DNA of 64,000 nt from Deinococcus hopiensis KR-140 (GCA_943327755.2 CALPYF020000013.1:1-64000); one strand, 5' to 3'; numbered from the stretch's first letter, positions 18,472 through 26,937 are shown. Translations and numbers: made by a program. Notes: generated from the sequence alone by a model not told the origin.

Positions 18472-21143
18472 CGCCCTCTCAACCGGAGCGGCCGCAGGCG
18501 AACCCGCCGAGTCCCGTCGCCATTGCGGCCATGAGCAGCACCATGCTCAGCGCGTCCATCCTGCTGATGCAAGCCCTGGACGTCGGTCAGCGGTCGGCTG
18601 CCCTGATCTACAAACACACCGGACTCGCGCAGGCCCGGCAGTTGAAGGAGGACGCCATGGCCGCCCTCCTGATCTCCTGCGGGTCGGACGCGAAGTGTGG
18701 CCCCTGGCTCAGCGCGCAGTTCTCCGCGGGCATGGCCGGGTACTGGCTGGCCCTCCTGCTGCCCGTCATCGCCATTCCCCTCACGATGAAATTCTTCCCC
18801 AGTCGCAAGGCGGTCCCGCAGAAGGATCCAGGGCTTGCCCGTTGGGAAAACAAGGCGGCACTGAAGCGGTACATGTACGTCAGTGACTCCACGAACGACC
18901 CGTTCATCGGCTTCCTCGGGTACCTCAAGAGCGGCGAGGTGGGCGGCACGTTCGATTCCAAGGACCTGCCACCCATGTACATCCCGCTGGAGGACTGGTG
19001 CCAGAACACCCTGGTGTGGGGCGGCATCCGGAGCGGCAAGACGACGTCGTTCTTCCAGCCGAACATCTTCCTGGGCGCCCACCTGGGCATCACGTGCGTG
19101 GTGTTCGACGTGAAGTGGCCGCAGAAGGACAGCGGGTTCTACGAGACGATCGGGTACTGGCATGCGCGGAAGCGGCGCACGGTCCTCCTCGCCCCGTACG
19201 AGCCGTATGGGGCGCGCGTCAACCTGATCGCGGGCGTCTTCTCCTTCTCGGACGCACTGGAGGTGGCGGACGCCGTGTTCCCACCACCAGAGTTCATGGA
19301 GGAACGCGGGAAGCACTACAACGACAAGAAGCGCTTCATGATCGCCGCGTTGATGTGGCTCCTCCGCACGGAGATGGGTGACCAGGCCCACATGGGGCAC
19401 GTCCTGGAACACGCCATGCTGCCCGACGACCGACTGATGGAATGGGTCGAGACGGCCAGGGACGAGCAGGCGAAAGCGATCCTCACCGGGTACCGGGACG
19501 CGGGCGAGAGCAACTTCGCAGAGACGAAGAACGGCATCATCAGTGCCCTCAAAGTGTTCTTCAATCAGGATGTGGTCCGGGCAACGAGTGGCCTTCCGAC
19601 CGAGACCACACAACTGGAGGAGTGCTTCCGCCAGCCCTCCCTGGTGATGGTCGGCATCAACCAGAAGAACATGATGGACGGCTCAGGCGAGGTGCTGTTC
19701 CGACTCTACAAACGCCTGCTGGATGCAGCGGCGATGCGCGTGGCGGCGGAGCAGGGCGGCCGTCTCCGGGTACACCTGGCGTACATGATGGACGAGCTGC
19801 CCAGCATCGGGAAGATCAACTACATGATGCGGTCCCTGGGAACGCTGCGCTCGTACAACATCTCCCACCACCTTGGAATTCAGAACGACGCGCAGGGCCA
19901 ACTGGTGTACGGGGAGGCGTACTGGAAGGCCATCACGACGAACGTGGTGGCCCGCGTGATCGTGTTCCCGCGCGGCATCAATGGGGATGACGCGAAGAAG
20001 ATCCGGGACCTGATCGGCAAGACGACCGCCACGGAAGTCGGGGTGACGGGTAGCCGCTCCATCCGCGTTCTGGAGCACGAGGGCAGCAATGCCGTGTCCG
20101 CCAAGCTCGTCGAGCGAGACCTGCTCTCCTACGAGGAGTTCTCTCAATTCACGCTGGGTGAAGCGGTGGTGCGCGTGAACGGTCACCAGCCGATCAGGAC
20201 GCAGCTCGCGCCGATGACCATGGCGACCGTGGAGGGAAGTGGCATCAAGCCAGGGTCGAAGCCCAACCTGTTGCACGGGTTCTACCAGGAGACCATCACG
20301 CGTTGCCCGGGCGGCCTGGTGGCGTACACAGCCCGGATCATTCAGGACGGCGCACTCGCAGGCGCCACCAGTGCAGTGCCCCAGGGAGGCACGCAGAATG
20401 CGCCGTCACGCCCCGTGCCCGCATCGGTGGCACCACAACCCGTCCCCGCGCAGGGCGCGACGGGGAGTGCAGCCAATCTGTCAGTCGCTGAAGTAGTGCA
20501 GTGGCTCCGGGCGTGCATGGCTGAACTCATCGAGATCGAGCTACAACTGCCGGAGCGGGTGGTCACGGTGCGTGTGGACGGTGAGGCAGACCCTGTCAAT
20601 GGCACGAATGCTGTGACGCGATTGGTGATCGGTGGACTCCTCGAACGGACCCGGACGGCCTCTCACGCCCGCCTGACCAAGAAGGCCCACGCCGCACTTC
20701 CGGCTGATCTGCAAGCCGATCTGGCGGACTATCCGGATGCCTACGCGGTCTACCGGTGGCTGCGGGATAACGCCCTGAGCATCAGCGGTACGCCCGAACG
20801 TGCGGCGTATGAGGCCCAGTGCGCGAGCACCGAACCCCCCACTACGCCGACCGAGCCTGCCGCTCAGGTGATCGACGGGACCCTGCTCTGCACTATGACC
20901 CGCACGCGGGAGATCTTCAGGGGTGAGGGCGTCCTCCGGTTCCCCCAGAAGCGGATCGGCAGTCGGGACCACAACCAGATCCCCGTGCAATCACTCGCTG
21001 CGACGGCGGCCGCCGTCCGTCAGGCGCGGGCCGCAGAAGCTGAACCGACTGGGGAGGGCAGGCTGTCCCGGAAGGAGCAGAAGCGGCAATCGAAGGTGGA
21101 CCTCGTGAACAGTGTCGTGGGGGGGCCACCCAGCTCGCCCTGA
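18468..21143 (+). CDS. virD4: VirD4/TraG type IV coupling protein
   Basis: 891 residues from GTG 18468, which overlaps the small upstream ORF; the much longer open frame upstream is a low-complexity shadow of the TrbL tail. Two N-terminal membrane segments (near residues 22-35 and 84-105), then Walker A GGIRSGKTTSFF and Walker B region YMMDELPSIGKINYM, with SHHLGIQNDAQGQLVYG downstream as in TraG/VirD4 proteins. Coupling proteins bring substrate DNA-protein complexes to the T4SS. A Pro/Ala linker and a C-terminal extension of about 200 residues follow the ATPase domain. Confidence 0.88.
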   Translation: MTPSQPERPQANPPSPVAIAAMSSTMLSASILLMQALDVGQRSAALIYKHTGLAQARQLKEDAMAALLISCGSDAKCGPWLSAQFSAGMAGYWLALLLPVIAIPLTMKFFPSRKAVPQKDPGLARWENKAALKRYMYVSDSTNDPFIGFLGYLKSGEVGGTFDSKDLPPMYIPLEDWCQNTLVWGGIRSGKTTSFFQPNIFLGAHLGITCVVFDVKWPQKDSGFYETIGYWHARKRRTVLLAPYEPYGARVNLIAGVFSFSDALEVADAVFPPPEFMEERGKHYNDKKRFMIAALMWLLRTEMGDQAHMGHVLEHAMLPDDRLMEWVETARDEQAKAILTGYRDAGESNFAETKNGIISALKVFFNQDVVRATSGLPTETTQLEECFRQPSLVMVGINQKNMMDGSGEVLFRLYKRLLDAAAMRVAAEQGGRLRVHLAYMMDELPSIGKINYMMRSLGTLRSYNISHHLGIQNDAQGQLVYGEAYWKAITTNVVARVIVFPRGINGDDAKKIRDLIGKTTATEVGVTGSRSIRVLEHEGSNAVSAKLVERDLLSYEEFSQFTLGEAVVRVNGHQPIRTQLAPMTMATVEGSGIKPGSKPNLLHGFYQETITRCPGGLVAYTARIIQDGALAGATSAVPQGGTQNAPSRPVPASVAPQPVPAQGATGSAANLSVAEVVQWLRACMAELIEIELQLPERVVTVRVDGEADPVNGTNAVTRLVIGGLLERTRTASHARLTKKAHAALPADLQADLADYPDAYAVYRWLRDNALSISGTPERAAYEAQCASTEPPTTPTEPAAQVIDGTLLCTMTRTREIFRGEGVLRFPQKRIGSRDHNQIPVQSLAATAAAVRQARAAEAEPTGEGRLSRKEQKRQSKVDLVNSVVGGPPSSP

Positions 21144-21182
21144 CGGTCAAGTCGTCACCCCGGCGCATGTCACGCTCGCGAC

Positions 21183-21689
21183 ATGCGCCGAATTCTCTGT
21201 CTCTTGCTGCTCTGCGCGTCCTCCGTGGAGGCGCAGAGCACTGCCGATGTGGCCAAGTCCATTCAGGGTGCCCGCCGGGAGGTGATCGCCGTTCTCCCCC
21301 GTGTCATGAACGAGGCCGTCGCTGCTGCACTGAAGGTGACGGCCGCCCGAGGCACCCGCGTGTTCCTCATTACTGAGCGGGCCACCGTGAAGCGCGGCGG
21401 GTACCTGCTGAACGTCTCGCATGGGCCCAGTGGCATCAACACATACCTCTACCCTGGGGCGATCTCCACACCCTGGATCCTCGTGGACGGGGCGTGGCTG
21501 GCTTCGGGTGCCGCACTGGATGCCGACCTCACGGCACCGGTGGCGATCACCAGGGATGCCGGCACGCTCTCCCGGTTGAACCTCTGGGCGACGCAGGTCA
21601 CAGCGGCTGGTCCTACCCCGCGAGTGGATCTGCTGAAGCTCCGGTACGACAACGCCGGACGCCAGTCACCCCCACGTCCTGCACGGTGA
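21183..21689 (+). CDS. Secreted degenerate phospholipase-D-like protein
   Basis: 168 residues with a signal peptide (MRRILCLLLLCASSVEA). The mature part follows the PLD/Nuc fold: SIQGARREVIAVLPRVMNEA, then ALKVTAARGTRVFLITE, and a late WILVDGAWLASGAALD where active enzymes have HxK...D...GSxN. The His and Lys of the HKD motif are absent, so it is probably catalytically inactive or a relative only. It lies within the T4SS gene run. Confidence 0.5.
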   Translation: MRRILCLLLLCASSVEAQSTADVAKSIQGARREVIAVLPRVMNEAVAAALKVTAARGTRVFLITERATVKRGGYLLNVSHGPSGINTYLYPGAISTPWILVDGAWLASGAALDADLTAPVAITRDAGTLSRLNLWATQVTAAGPTPRVDLLKLRYDNAGRQSPPRPAR

Positions 21690-21694
21690 GGGGT

Positions 21695-22090
21695 ATGGAA
21701 CCAACCATCGACCGTCTGCTTCAACGGATCACGTACCGCTACGAACTCCTCCTCGGGGTCACGCTCATCGGCCTGCTGTTCTGGCCCATGTTCGCGGGCC
21801 TGCCAGGGTTCGTCGGCGCTTTCTCGGTCATGCTCGTGCTCCTGCATGCCCGCAATCTCAGTCAGTACAAACGGGGCACAGAGGACGAAACCATCATGGA
21901 CCGACTACTCAGCGCACTCCCCTTCCGCTACGAACTCCTCCTCCTGATCGCCACCGTGATCTGGGCCGTCTGGTGGTTCGCTGCTGGCATGACCGGCTGC
22001 ATGCTGGGCCTCGGCATCGTGGCGCTCACCCTCACGGCCCGGTCCAGCTCACAGCTCAAACGGGGCACCGTCACGATCGGCGAGGCCTGA
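21695..22090 (+). CDS. Four-helix membrane protein with internal duplication
   Basis: 131 residues from ATG 21695. Two homologous halves are visible: DRLLQRITYRYELLLGV... ending SQYKRGT, and DRLLSALPFRYELLLLI... ending SQLKRGT, each with two membrane helices. The duplication is intragenic and well preserved. It is unrecognised; its position between PLD-like and ATPase genes suggests an inner-membrane T4SS accessory. Confidence 0.6.
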   Translation: MEPTIDRLLQRITYRYELLLGVTLIGLLFWPMFAGLPGFVGAFSVMLVLLHARNLSQYKRGTEDETIMDRLLSALPFRYELLLLIATVIWAVWWFAAGMTGCMLGLGIVALTLTARSSSQLKRGTVTIGEA

Positions 22091-22092
22091 TC

Positions 22093-23115
22093 ATGCACGC
22101 GGATATCCCAGGCATCGCCCGCGTGACGCGGCGGGTCACGCTGCCCCCACAACCGGTGTTCGACGTCAGCACGGCCAGTGAATTCGATCATCTGCTGCGC
22201 ATGTTGCCCGGCCGGGTGCAGGTGCTCGTCGAGTCCCGCATTCGGGAGGTCGAGGAGATTCGCATGCAGGCGTTCGGGCCCGTGGAGGTTCTGTACCAGC
22301 ACGCGCATGTCATCTACCCGATCGAACTGACCCTGGATGACATGAAGGTGCTGGACTCCGTGGGGCAGTGGCGCGCGGACGGACGCCTGGGACTGGAGGG
22401 CACCCTGCACCGCTTCGGTCGACTGGACACGATGGGGCACACGAGCCTCGTCACCGTCCGCGTGGCGAAGGCCTTCGTCGGCCTGGCTGAGCCGCTCCGG
22501 GAGTGGCTGTCGGTCGCGCAGGATGGCCTGGTGATCATGGGACTTCCCGGGAGTGGGAAGACGGCGCTGCTGCGAGATTGCATCCGGATTCTGGGCGAGC
22601 GGCTGGCCGGGCGACTGTTCGTGAACGACTCCTCGAACGAGATTCTGGGGGACGGCTTTCAGCCTCACCCGATCACGGACTGGGTGAGTCGCGTGCCGAT
22701 CGGGGACCCGACCTTGCAGTTCGAGAAGCTCAATCAGACGGTGAAGAACTTCCAGCCGCGGTGGATGGTGGTGGACGAGGTCAGCAGCCCGGGGGATGCC
22801 CGCGCGATTGCATACGCCCGGTCTCGGGGTGCGCGAGCAGTCATGACCTGGCACGCCGGTAGCCTCCGGAGTGCGTACCAGGAGAAGGACGAGCGGACCC
22901 TCTGGCCGCTCATTCAACGCAACGAGGAGGGCGTCACAGGGCCGCCCGTCGCGTCCCTCGGCATCCTCGTGCGCGGCCGCGGGGAGTACGTCATCTTCGA
23001 GAACCTGGAGGAATGTTTTGACGAGGTAGCCCACGACCGGTTACCGCCCGGCGTGCAGGTGAGCGTGGCGCAGGGCAGTCGCTGGGGGCACCGCGAACAG
23101 GCTTTGACTGGGTGA
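22093..23115 (+). CDS. SpoIIIAA/Ycf45-like ATPase in the VirB11 position
   Basis: 340 residues, 2 nt after the preceding stop. Walker A is LPGSGKT (near residue 150). The downstream order LFVNDSSNEILGDGFQPHP, LNQTVKNFQPRWMVVDEV and RSRGARAVMTWHAGS is that of the SpoIIIAA/Ycf45 (R3H-associated) ATPase family, a branch related to VirB11 secretion ATPases, rather than canonical VirB11. The N-domain (LLRMLPGRVQVLV ... EEIRMQAFGPVEV) also fits SpoIIIAA. Closing the T4SS operon, it probably supplies the third ATPase. A C-terminal R3H domain was not seen. Confidence 0.65.
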   Translation: MHADIPGIARVTRRVTLPPQPVFDVSTASEFDHLLRMLPGRVQVLVESRIREVEEIRMQAFGPVEVLYQHAHVIYPIELTLDDMKVLDSVGQWRADGRLGLEGTLHRFGRLDTMGHTSLVTVRVAKAFVGLAEPLREWLSVAQDGLVIMGLPGSGKTALLRDCIRILGERLAGRLFVNDSSNEILGDGFQPHPITDWVSRVPIGDPTLQFEKLNQTVKNFQPRWMVVDEVSSPGDARAIAYARSRGARAVMTWHAGSLRSAYQEKDERTLWPLIQRNEEGVTGPPVASLGILVRGRGEYVIFENLEECFDEVAHDRLPPGVQVSVAQGSRWGHREQALTG

Positions 23116-23131
23116 CAGGAAGGGCAGGAAG

Positions 23132-23165
23132 AGGGGGGGAAGCACTGGCTTCCCCCCCTTCTCTT
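23132..23165. terminator. Terminator between convergent operons
   Basis: 12-bp stem AGGGGGGGAAGC (23132-23143) / GCTTCCCCCCCT (23148-23159), loop ACTG, followed by TCTCTT. It lies between the T4SS operon and the oppositely oriented gene at 23178. Confidence 0.8.
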
Positions 23166-23177
23166 GTGTGGGGCGCA

Positions 23178-23780
23178 TCACGGACGGGTGACGGGAATCA
23201 CCTGCTCGCTGACCTGCACGCGGCCCTTCTGCGTCCTGATCCGCACACTGCCCACATCGTCTGTCCGGAGGAGCAACGTGACGGTCTGGTGGTACGTCCC
23301 GCAGGGGGTCATCAGTTCCACCGGCAGGAACACACCGCCCTTCCACGGCAGATCCAGCACGAGAACACTCAGGCCCGGCACGCGCTGGAAGTCCGGCGCC
23401 CGCAGCGTGAAGGCCCGGCCGGGAAGCTGTGCCCGGCCGAACCACCAGTGTTGGGTCGCGTGAGCCGGGAGGCCGTACAGACGTATGTGTCCGGCCGGTG
23501 CAGCATGCGCCGCGAGCTGTGCCTGAGCGACCTGGAGGTCCTGACTGAACTCTGCATCTGCGGTGAGTTGGAGATCGTCGAGACGCCGCTCGAGGTCAGT
23601 GGCGGTAGTCCAGCCGGGGCGGGCGTGAATGAAGGCGAGGCAGGCCTCACGCTCGTTCCGGGCGTCCATGGCGCGGGTAGTAGTTCGCCAGAATGAAGCA
23701 CTCCAGAGTGGGAACGTGACGAAGATCAGCACGAGGGCCGGGCGTGTCCAGCGGCGGCAAGGACCGGCCTGTCCGGTCAC
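23178..23780 (-). CDS. Membrane-anchored protein of unknown function (200 aa)
   Basis: Starts at GTG 23780, overlapping the stop of the upstream HTH gene as GTGA. One N-terminal hydrophobic segment (RPALVLIFVTFPLWSASFW) suggests a membrane anchor with a soluble domain outside; the C-terminal half is beta-rich (LSVLVLDLPWKGGVFLPVEL). No family recognised. Confidence 0.55.
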   Translation of the reverse strand: MTGQAGPCRRWTRPALVLIFVTFPLWSASFWRTTTRAMDARNEREACLAFIHARPGWTTATDLERRLDDLQLTADAEFSQDLQVAQAQLAAHAAPAGHIRLYGLPAHATQHWWFGRAQLPGRAFTLRAPDFQRVPGLSVLVLDLPWKGGVFLPVELMTPCGTYHQTVTLLLRTDDVGSVRIRTQKGRVQVSEQVIPVTRP

Positions 23781-24265
23781 TCGCGCGGCTCACGGCGAAC
23801 AGCAGCGGGAACCGGGGTAGGTGTCGGTGCTGGAGCAGCTGGGAGCAAACTGACGACGTGATGAAGGAGGTCAAGCTGCTGCTTCATGACGGCCTCCTGC
23901 TTCTGGAGAAAGTCTGTCAGGCTAGCCTCAATGCGTGTGATCGGATCGTAAGGATCGGTAGGGGACGAAGGAACTGGCCGAGCAAGCAAAGTCCAGAGCA
24001 GAGGATTGCTGCAGGCCCGAATGGCTTCGACCTGATGCACACTGAGGCCAACACTGCGGAGAAGGTTGGCAAATTCAACGACTTGATCGAAGTCCGCACG
24101 CTTGATTTGCAGCTGATTGCGTTCGGCCGTGTAGATGGGAATGCCCAGGTGCGCGGCGCAGGTATTCATCACATTCAGGGCACTCCGGCGGCCGAGCCCA
24201 AGGCGGTCGGCCAGTTCATTGACGGTGGCGTAATCAGGTTGACGGTCCAGTTCAAGATTTGTCAT
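23777..24265 (-). CDS. MerR-like HTH DNA-binding protein
   Basis: 162 residues from ATG 24265. The N-terminal segment YATVNELADRLGLGRRSALN is a helix-turn-helix, followed by a wing-like TAERNQLQIKRADFDQVVEF and a leucine-rich helical region, similar to MerR-type readers. A coiled-coil region and a Pro/Thr tail follow. A longer in-frame start at 24370 lacks supporting signals. It lies beside the repeat array at 24.7-25.0 kb and is a candidate to bind it. Confidence 0.5.
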   Translation of the reverse strand: MTNLELDRQPDYATVNELADRLGLGRRSALNVMNTCAAHLGIPIYTAERNQLQIKRADFDQVVEFANLLRSVGLSVHQVEAIRACSNPLLWTLLARPVPSSPTDPYDPITRIEASLTDFLQKQEAVMKQQLDLLHHVVSLLPAAPAPTPTPVPAAVRREPRE

Positions 24266-24689
24266 ATGACTACCGTAGATGTCCTGGGGGTGACGACTCG
24301 CAGTTCGCGCGCACTGCTGGTATCGGTTTGGCAGAAGCCCGAGTTGATCTGCTGCATCCCATTGAGCCACGGGGAGTCAGCCCGGAGGGCAAGCAGGCCA
24401 CTCATCGCTACAGTCTCAATTCCTGGGCGCGTCTAGGTCGCACTCAGTCCCGCATGCAGTACCAAGCATGCCTTCCTTGTTCGATGCGTATGCCCGCATC
24501 AGCCCACCGCTCACAGCTGAGATGAACGGAGTCGTGCGGCACACGACGACCTCTGCATCATTCCGCTTCAGACGTCTCAGAGGGGGGCATTCGTACGATG
24601 TATCGCGGGAGTCATCGGCGTACCAGGAAGATGTCTACCGCCCAGCTCAACCTGCTACCGCGACCGAATCAGTAGATGACGGGCATGAT

Positions 24690-24975
24690 GTGGCGATTTA
24701 GGTACCAGCTTTTCCAAGTGATCTCAGCATGTCTTGGCGGTCTTGGTTCGAACTCTTCCAGGAATTCTTATACCACTAGGCGGTTCTGGTTCCAGTTTTT
24801 CCAAGTTGATCTGATGTGACCTAATTTCAGCTTCAATTTGGCAACTTCGCGCAGCTTGGTCATGCTGGTTCCAGCTTTTCCAGATGGTTGTCCCCGATAT
24901 GGCGGTCTTGGTTCCAGCTTTTCTAAGTGAGCCAAATAAAACTTGGCGATTCTGGTTCCAGCTTTTCTAACTGGC
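24690..24975. repeat. Degenerate tandem array, about 43-44 bp period
   Basis: Six recognisable copies of a unit close to TTGGCGGTCTTGGTTCCAGC followed by TTTTCTAAGT. The GGTTCC core starts at about 24701, 24745, 24788, 24867, 24910 and 24954: steps of 44, 43, 79, 43 and 44, with a decayed copy near 24826 in the larger gap. Spacers are unrelated. The region is less G+C-rich than its surroundings and has no convincing gene. The period, near four helical turns, suggests protein binding on one face of DNA. Confidence 0.65.
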
Positions 24976-25378
24976 GGTGCTGCTCGCGAAAAAGCTGATG
25001 ACCTGCCGTCCAAGCGCGTAATAATGCGGTGTTTTCCACATGATTGATGAGGCGTCTTCATGTGTGATGTGGGTTTCGTTTGGTCGAAAAAGGGCGTTAC
25101 ATAAGCGTCCCATCTGGGATGTTTTGGACCCCCCGGTCGAAGTGCCGTTTTTTCCCTGGTGGTGAGGGGGAAACCGTTACATCGGCATCATTTCAAATTG
25201 GGGATTTTATTGTGATTGGTTTTGTGGTGTGGTTCGTTTTTTACAGCATCGCATCCGGCTTTTCTGAGCGTGTCGTGAGTCGCCGCCTTTTCCGGCTCTC
25301 AGCCCATGCCTCAGCACCTTTCTGATCATGCCGACCAGGCCCACCCGACGACGCTCGGACGGAGCCGGAGCACAGCGG
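24976..25378. other. Gene-poor, lower-G+C spacer
   Basis: Visibly richer in T and A than the rest. A possible 81-codon frame from TTG 25080 to 25325 contains one hydrophobic stretch (FIVIGFVVWFVFYSIA), but it has no ribosome site or good start and I do not call it. No hairpin or long repeat found apart from the array that ends at 24975. Confidence 0.4.
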
Positions 25379-25379
25379 T

Positions 25380-25397
25380 GGCCCGCTCACGCGGGCC
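25380..25397 (+). promoter_or_regulatory. Start hairpin 1 (gene 25409)
   Basis: Stem GGCCCGC / GCGGGCC, loop TCAC. The flanking T is present but the closing A is replaced by C; counted from that position, 10 nt (GGCCGGGCGC) lead to ATG 25409. Confidence 0.75.
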
Positions 25398-25408
25398 CGG
25401 CCGGGCGC

Positions 25409-25699
25409 ATGTCGAAAGTTCTCGCCAGCACTCAACTGCCCGACGGCACCACCCTCTCGTTCGACGCGGGCTTCGATCCGCCTCTCAACATCCACTTCCT
25501 GGACGTGTACCGGGAGGGGGAAGAGGACCCGGTGTTCGAGTCCCTCTTCCACCACCCGGGCGGCCGCTTCTCGTACTCCATCGCGGACCTCACGGCGGAC
25601 GTGACCCGCCTCGCCGGTCGCCCCCTACCGGAGCTGACGGCGGCCATCATCGCGCTCGGTCCGGTGCCGAATGAGGTCCGCGACCTCGGCCGCCTCTAA
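25409..25699 (+). CDS. Small acidic protein, unknown (96 aa)
   Basis: First of the hairpin-started genes. The 96-residue product is acidic, with FDPPLNIHFLDVYREGEED and a C-terminal helix. No family recognised. The start hairpin fixes ATG 25409; no Shine-Dalgarno is present. Confidence 0.6.
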   Translation: MSKVLASTQLPDGTTLSFDAGFDPPLNIHFLDVYREGEEDPVFESLFHHPGGRFSYSIADLTADVTRLAGRPLPELTAAIIALGPVPNEVRDLGRL

Positions 25700-25705
25700 C
25701 AGTCC

Positions 25706-25726
25706 TGGCCCGCGCACCGCGGGCCA
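25706..25726 (+). promoter_or_regulatory. Start hairpin 2 (gene 25737)
   Basis: 9-bp stem TGGCCCGCG / CGCGGGCCA, loop CAC, then CGCGGCTTGC (10 nt) and ATG 25737. The stem-loop is identical to those at 26112 and 26938. Confidence 0.85.
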
Positions 25727-25736
25727 CGCGGCTTGC

Positions 25737-25874
25737 ATGAACCGACGCCTGAACCTCCGCGCGATCACCCTCACCGTCATCGTCACCAGCTGGGCAGGTG
25801 GCTTCGCCTTCCTGTCTCTCACCGTGTCCTCGACCATCCAGGCGAGCACCCCCGCATGGTCCGGTACCCCATGA
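25737..25874 (+). CDS. Small membrane protein (45 aa)
   Basis: 45 residues with one hydrophobic segment (ITLTVIVTSWAGGFAFLSL). Its start is fixed by a start hairpin, and its TGA overlaps ATG 25871 of the next gene. Function unknown. Confidence 0.5.
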   Translation: MNRRLNLRAITLTVIVTSWAGGFAFLSLTVSSTIQASTPAWSGTP

Positions 25875-26065
25875 GTCCCCGCGAGCATGAGCGGCTCGCC
25901 CGCTCCCTCCTACAGGCGGCCCTGGATCACCAGCGCACGGCGCTCGCCTGCCCGGACGACTACCGGGCGGGCCTCGCCGCTCGCACCCTGGCCCAGGACG
26001 CCTTGCATCACGCCCAGCTCGCCGAGCCCCGGGTGACTCCGGTGGGCGTGATCATCCGTACCTGA
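25871..26065 (+). CDS. Small helical protein (64 aa)
   Basis: ATG 25871 overlaps the preceding TGA (ATGA). Ala/Arg/His-rich helical protein (HERLARSLLQAALDHQRTAL). No family recognised. Confidence 0.5.
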   Translation: MSPREHERLARSLLQAALDHQRTALACPDDYRAGLAARTLAQDALHHAQLAEPRVTPVGVIIRT

Positions 26066-26111
26066 ACAGGGCCCGGCATTCACCCTGCCCGGACCGCCTG
26101 CCGTCCAGTCC

Positions 26112-26132
26112 TGGCCCGCGCACCGCGGGCCA
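26112..26132 (+). promoter_or_regulatory. Start hairpin 3 (gene 26143)
   Basis: 9-bp stem TGGCCCGCG / CGCGGGCCA, loop CAC, then CGCGGACGTC (10 nt) and ATG 26143. Confidence 0.85.
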
Positions 26133-26142
26133 CGCGGACGTC

Positions 26143-26754
26143 ATGCAAGGCACCCTGACCGGCGTCGTTCTGAATGCCACGACCACCGACACGCAGACCA
26201 CCGTGAAGCTCGCCGGGATCACCGACAACGGGCACCGGGGCGTCACCTGGATTCACACGGTGACCTTCACCGGCCCCCGCAAACTGGCCACCCTGCCCGC
26301 TGAGGGCAGCGTCGCGCGCGTCACCTGCATGGCCACCCAACAGGTCTTCCAGGGCCGCGACGGGCAGAAGGCCAGTGCCGTGAGCTTGCTCGGCGTGACC
26401 CTCACCCCCCACGCCGGGCCGATCACGCGCAAGGGGTCCACGCCCTTCCTCCTGCAGGCCGTGAACGAGTTCCGCTTCGCCGCGTTCCTCACCCGCGACC
26501 CTGTGCGTAAACCCATCGGCGTCACTGAAGCGCGCGTGGGCGTGCGCGACCGGAAGGGGCACACGCACTACTTCAACTGCGAAGCCTGGCGCGCCCTCGC
26601 CCCCACCCTGGGCGCCCGACGCGCCGCCGCGGAACTCACCCTCACCTGCATCCTCCGCCGCGATCGGGTGGACACGGCGGCCGGCGCGCGTGCGTTCGAC
26701 GTGATGGAAGTCATCGCCCTGAACGCCCAGGGGGTCGCCAATGCCGCAGACTGA
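26143..26754 (+). CDS. SSB-like protein with two OB folds
   Basis: 203 residues. Two repeats of an OB-fold-like strand pattern are visible: residues about 1-90 (GTLTGVVLNATTTDTQTTVK ... VARVTCMATQQVFQG ... ASAVSLLGVTL) and about 103-195 (NEFRFAAFLTRDPVRK ... HTHYFNCEAWR ... TLTCILRRDRV). SSB of Deinococcus-Thermus carries two OB folds per chain, so a plasmid SSB or relative is likely. Neighbours with primase-like, helicase and PRTRC proteins suggest DNA maintenance. Sequence conservation with SSB is low by eye. Confidence 0.5.
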   Translation: MQGTLTGVVLNATTTDTQTTVKLAGITDNGHRGVTWIHTVTFTGPRKLATLPAEGSVARVTCMATQQVFQGRDGQKASAVSLLGVTLTPHAGPITRKGSTPFLLQAVNEFRFAAFLTRDPVRKPIGVTEARVGVRDRKGHTHYFNCEAWRALAPTLGARRAAAELTLTCILRRDRVDTAAGARAFDVMEVIALNAQGVANAAD

Positions 26755-26884
26755 CCCCCGCGAACGGGAGATCCAGGCCCTCCTGCGCCTCATGACGACC
26801 GGGCGTCACCCCGACGGCCGACGCGCCACGTGGATGGACGAACAACACGCGAACACGCGTCTGAATCAATTACGCCGGACCTGA
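26741..26884 (+). CDS. Small protein overlapping the SSB-like gene (47 aa)
   Basis: ATG 26741 lies 14 nt inside the end of the SSB-like gene. The frame runs to TGA 26882-26884 and encodes a charged helical peptide (TDPREREIQALLRLM). It has no start hairpin, consistent with coupled translation. Unknown function. Confidence 0.4.
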   Translation: MPQTDPREREIQALLRLMTTGRHPDGRRATWMDEQHANTRLNQLRRT

Positions 26885-26893
26885 CCGGTGGGG

Positions 26894-26920
26894 GGAGGCC
26901 ACGCGCCTCCCTCCCTTTCT
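26894..26920 (+). terminator. Intrinsic terminator
   Basis: GGAGGC / GCCTCC stem (26894-26899 / 26905-26910) followed by CTCCCTTTCTT, just after the small gene ending at 26884. Confidence 0.55.
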
Positions 26921-26937
26921 TCATGCTCCGCCAGTCG

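Noticed and set aside
23744..24436. 230-codon plus-strand frame opposite the HTH gene
   Set aside because: No start signals and composition typical of an antisense shadow; the minus-strand pair has a GTGA overlap and recognisable HTH.
24690..24975. Repeat array considered as a CRISPR array
   Set aside because: Units are degenerate, one is decayed, the period is short for repeat plus spacer, and there are no cas genes.
25080..25325. 81-codon frame with one hydrophobic segment
   Set aside because: TTG start without ribosome site in low-complexity A+T-richer DNA; not enough to call a gene.
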